Source: a bacterium (GTDB lineage: Bacteria; Cyanobacteriota; Sericytochromatia; S15B-MN24; VGJW01). From it: DNA of 8,753 nt. The notes under the pieces were generated by a model. It saw nothing but the letters and a program-made list of their open reading frames with translations, was not told the DNA's origin and did not search any database. Each line of letters begins with the position of its first letter. Positions within the stretch are counted from its first letter, which is position 1. The position numbers were made by a program, and so were the translations under genes. Of this stretch, positions 6,604 through 8,753 are shown one piece after another. The stretch is taken from NCBI GenBank assembly GCA_021790035.1, contig JAJYIO010000075.1, forward strand, positions 1 to 8,753, given 5' to 3'.

Positions 6604-6609
6604 CCTCCT
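6604..6609 (-). promoter_or_regulatory. Shine-Dalgarno-like AGGAGG upstream of the lipoprotein
   Basis: AGGAGG lies 13 bases before ATG at 6590, longer than usual, and no alternative in-frame start lies between them. A weaker purine run (AGAGAG) is nearer. Just upstream, 6618-6655 is the most A/T-rich stretch between these genes and the likeliest promoter position, but I could not match a convincing -35/-10 pair. Confidence 0.45.
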
Positions 6610-6674
6610 GCTATGGACCTATAGGTTTAGAGCGCAGAAATCTGACGTTAAAATCCGAGTAAGGATCGTTCGGG

Positions 6675-6692
6675 CCCGGAGATCGCTCCGGG
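6675..6692 (-). terminator. Terminator-like hairpin after the kinase-like gene
   Basis: CCCGGAG (6675-6681) and CTCCGGG (6686-6692) form a perfect 7-bp stem with a 4-base loop, two bases past the TAG stop of the kinase-like gene. On the minus strand the next bases are GC-rich, and a TTTT appears only about 20 bases later. It is therefore not a textbook intrinsic terminator. It could still end or stabilise the kinase transcript. Confidence 0.45.
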
Positions 6693-6693
6693 T

Positions 6694-8753
6694 CTAGCTC
6701 CGCGGGCGATCCTGATGGCCCGGATCGGACGCCAGCCGGTCGATCGCAGCGCCCGCCTGACCGACGATGCGGGCTGGCGTGGCCAGGCCGTTGACCGCGC
6801 GTGCGAACGACTGACCGAGACCCGAGACGATCTCGGGGGTCGCATTGGCGATCACGGCCATCGACCCGAAGAAGTCTCCGGGATTCTTTCGAGCGGCCCG
6901 GGCGACGTTCGCCACGGTCTGCAGGGTCTGGCCGGGGTGGCTGGTGAGGTTCTTGACCACGCTCGAGCCCAGGTAAGGCATTAGCTCGCTCATGTACTGC
7001 TTGGCCGTCACGGGATCCAGGTTGCTCGCAACCGTGAACATCGTCTTGTTGAACCAGAACCCGTTGTCCTTCGGCCAGACCCCGAGGTCCTGGCAGATCT
7101 TGAAGATGTCGACGGCCTGCTTGTTCAGGGTCGAACCGTTGCCGGTCTGCTTGAAGTACGTCGAAAGAGCCTGCGAGAGCCTCGCCTGCAACTCGGCGGG
7201 CGGCAAGGTCGATGTGATGCGATCGGCGTTCCGGATCATGAGCTGGGCCACGGCGTCGGAATTGCGGCTCAGCAAGGAGAGCAGCAACTCGCTCATCTCG
7301 AGCTGCTGCGAACCGGAGAACTCTCCCATCGCACCCATGTCGATGTACTGGAGCTTCTTGGTGCTCGAATTCCAGAACACGTTCCCCGGATGAGGATCCG
7401 CGTGGAAGTATCCTCTGAAGATCTGCTTGAGCATCGAGCGCAGGTACGCCAGGCGCGCCTCCTGCTGCTCGGCGGGCGGGAGGCTGCCGATCTTGGTGAA
7501 GGGAATGCCCTCGGCCTGGTTCATCACCAGGATGTCGCCGTTCGAGCTGACGTGCCGCACGTCGACGCCGCTGAAGCCGTCATTCGCATAAGTCTTGGCG
7601 AATCGAGCGGCATTGTTGGCTTCGCCGCGGAGATCGAGCTCGTCCAGGACGCCCTTGCGAAAATTGTCGAGATACTGCTCCATCTGGAGCTTCTCATCGG
7701 ACGAGAGCTTGGAGTACTTGGCGTAGTTGTCGACGAGGCTGCGCATGAAGCGGAACTCTTGCTCGACCGAGGCCGGGGACGCCGACGGCTTGCGGAGCTT
7801 GATGACGACGGCGCTGCCGGTCTCGAGATCGGTGGCCTGACGTACCTCGCCGATGGAGGCCACGCCGAGAACCTTACCCAGCTTGTAACGCACGTTCCCG
7901 ATCCGGTAGATCCCCTGGGCCACGTCCCCGGGACTTTGCGGCTCCTGCGACATGAGCGCGTCGAGCGCTTCCTGCGGCATCTGGGGCATCTGATTCTGGC
8001 TGACCTTGAGCACGTCCGAGAGGCCCGAGGGAAGCGTGTCGGCCGAGCCATAGACCTGCGCCAGCTTGGTGAATCCAGGGCCCATGGCGTCAAGCAGCAT
8101 CGCGACGCGCCCCTCGGGCGAGGCCGAAAGGAACCGTTCGTTGGTGGACAGCTGGCTCAGTGCGGCCGCCCCTCCCGGCGCCTTGCCGAGTCCCTCGGAC
8201 TTCGTGACCAGGCCGAGCAGGGACTTCTGCTTCTCGGGCCCCAGCTCCTCGACCATGCTGCGGATATCCGCCGGGAGATCCTCGATCGGCCCCTCGACCG
8301 CCTGCTTCAGCCACCCGAGGACCGCACCGGTTGGCACCGACGGCGTCGCGGCGGGCGCCGGAGCCGCCTTGGCATCAGACAATGCGCGCTCGATGAAGGC
8401 TCCAGCCCGAGCGGATGCGCGATTGCCCGCGAGAACCGGGAGGCCGATCATGGCCGCGTTGACCAGGGCATCCCCGTACGCATCGCCGGCCTGATCCGCG
8501 GCCTTGCAAAGCGCCGCCGGATCCGCCGCCGAGGACGCGGTCTCGACCGCCCGGTAAATCGAACGCCCGATTCCGTATCCGGCCATGGCCGTACCCGCGC
8601 CGATCAGGACGGTACCCACCGAAGCTGGAGCCAGGATCGTGCCGACCAGCAGCGCCCCCGAGGCCAGCGGGTGATGGACGATCGACGCGCCCATCTTCTC
8701 CAGGCTGTGCGCGACACCCGCCGGAGCGCGCAGGATTCCGCGACTCAAGGCGT
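6694..8753 (-). CDS. Divergent ABC1/AarF/UbiB-family kinase-like protein (5' end at window edge)
   Basis: The ABC1/UbiB family holds atypical protein-kinase-like ATPases, best known for supporting isoprenoid quinone synthesis at membranes. Numbering is from an in-frame TTG at 8748 (684 residues). There is no room to see a ribosome site and the frame stays open to the edge, so the true start may lie outside. Family landmarks are KLAQ (228-231) in place of K-x-G-Q, VASIGEV (296-302) as the Ala-rich nucleotide loop, Lys317 in VVIKLRKP, and DELDLRGEANNAARF (369-383). The catalytic loop FHADPHPGN is at 448-456, and DMG (470-472) replaces D-F-G. About 220 residues precede KLAQ, far more than usual. 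They include a Gly/Ala-rich hydrophobic stretch (31-60) and an Ala/Pro linker near 127-140. The C-terminus lacks the two clear membrane helices typical of UbiB. The fold assignment is firm; a role in quinone synthesis is not shown, and there are no ubi or men genes nearby. Confidence 0.92.
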   Translation of the reverse strand, partial: ALSRGILRAPAGVAHSLEKMGASIVHHPLASGALLVGTILAPASVGTVLIGAGTAMAGYGIGRSIYRAVETASSAADPAALCKAADQAGDAYGDALVNAAMIGLPVLAGNRASARAGAFIERALSDAKAAPAPAATPSVPTGAVLGWLKQAVEGPIEDLPADIRSMVEELGPEKQKSLLGLVTKSEGLGKAPGGAAALSQLSTNERFLSASPEGRVAMLLDAMGPGFTKLAQVYGSADTLPSGLSDVLKVSQNQMPQMPQEALDALMSQEPQSPGDVAQGIYRIGNVRYKLGKVLGVASIGEVRQATDLETGSAVVIKLRKPSASPASVEQEFRFMRSLVDNYAKYSKLSSDEKLQMEQYLDNFRKGVLDELDLRGEANNAARFAKTYANDGFSGVDVRHVSSNGDILVMNQAEGIPFTKIGSLPPAEQQEARLAYLRSMLKQIFRGYFHADPHPGNVFWNSSTKKLQYIDMGAMGEFSGSQQLEMSELLLSLLSRNSDAVAQLMIRNADRITSTLPPAELQARLSQALSTYFKQTGNGSTLNKQAVDIFKICQDLGVWPKDNGFWFNKTMFTVASNLDPVTAKQYMSELMPYLGSSVVKNLTSHPGQTLQTVANVARAARKNPGDFFGSMAVIANATPEIVSGLGQSFARAVNGLATPARIVGQAGAAIDRLASDPGHQDRPRS

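Noticed and set aside
6611..6655. Sigma-70 promoter for the lipoprotein
   Set aside because: The stretch is relatively A/T-rich and contains TATAGG, but no acceptable -35 box lies at 16-18 bases, so I did not list it as a promoter.

Overview
The window comes from a GC-rich bacterium (about two thirds G+C by eye). A lipobox lipoprotein and a secreted hydrolase suggest a diderm, but nothing here fixes the lineage. All six genes supported by protein motifs lie on the minus strand, so transcription runs from high to low coordinates. Both window edges cut a gene.

From right to left the layout is as follows. (1) 8753-6694 is a divergent ABC1/AarF/UbiB-family kinase-like protein with a long alanine- and glycine-rich N-terminal extension. 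It is followed by a terminator-like hairpin. (2) 6590-5046 is a lipoprotein with a Big_2-like immunoglobulin domain and seven W-A-V-G-type beta-propeller motifs. (3) 4974-3547 is a secreted alpha/beta hydrolase, 71 bases downstream of the lipoprotein and probably co-transcribed with it. (4) 3546-3051 is a roughly 0.5 kb gap without a convincing gene. It holds two 147-bp near-identical direct repeats with period 165 bp, rich in inverted repeats. (5) 3050-1752 is an acetyl-CoA acetyltransferase (thiolase), 1566-688 a 3-hydroxybutyryl-CoA dehydrogenase, and 617 to the left edge the N-terminal half of an acyl-CoA dehydrogenase.

The last three genes form a short-chain acyl-CoA cluster. Thiolase joins (or splits) acetoacetyl-CoA, the dehydrogenase interconverts acetoacetyl-CoA and 3-hydroxybutyryl-CoA, and the acyl-CoA dehydrogenase acts on the saturated/2-enoyl-CoA pair. 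The enoyl-CoA hydratase needed to connect them is not in the window. The sequence alone does not say whether flux runs toward butyryl-CoA or toward beta-oxidation. The gaps between these genes (70 and 185 bases) each hold a strong GCCGGC-centred hairpin.

I do not see a clear new defence, mobile or biosynthetic system. The items most worth a second look are the structured repeat pair upstream of the thiolase, the divergent kinase-like protein with its unusual N-terminus, and the propeller lipoprotein paired with a secreted hydrolase.
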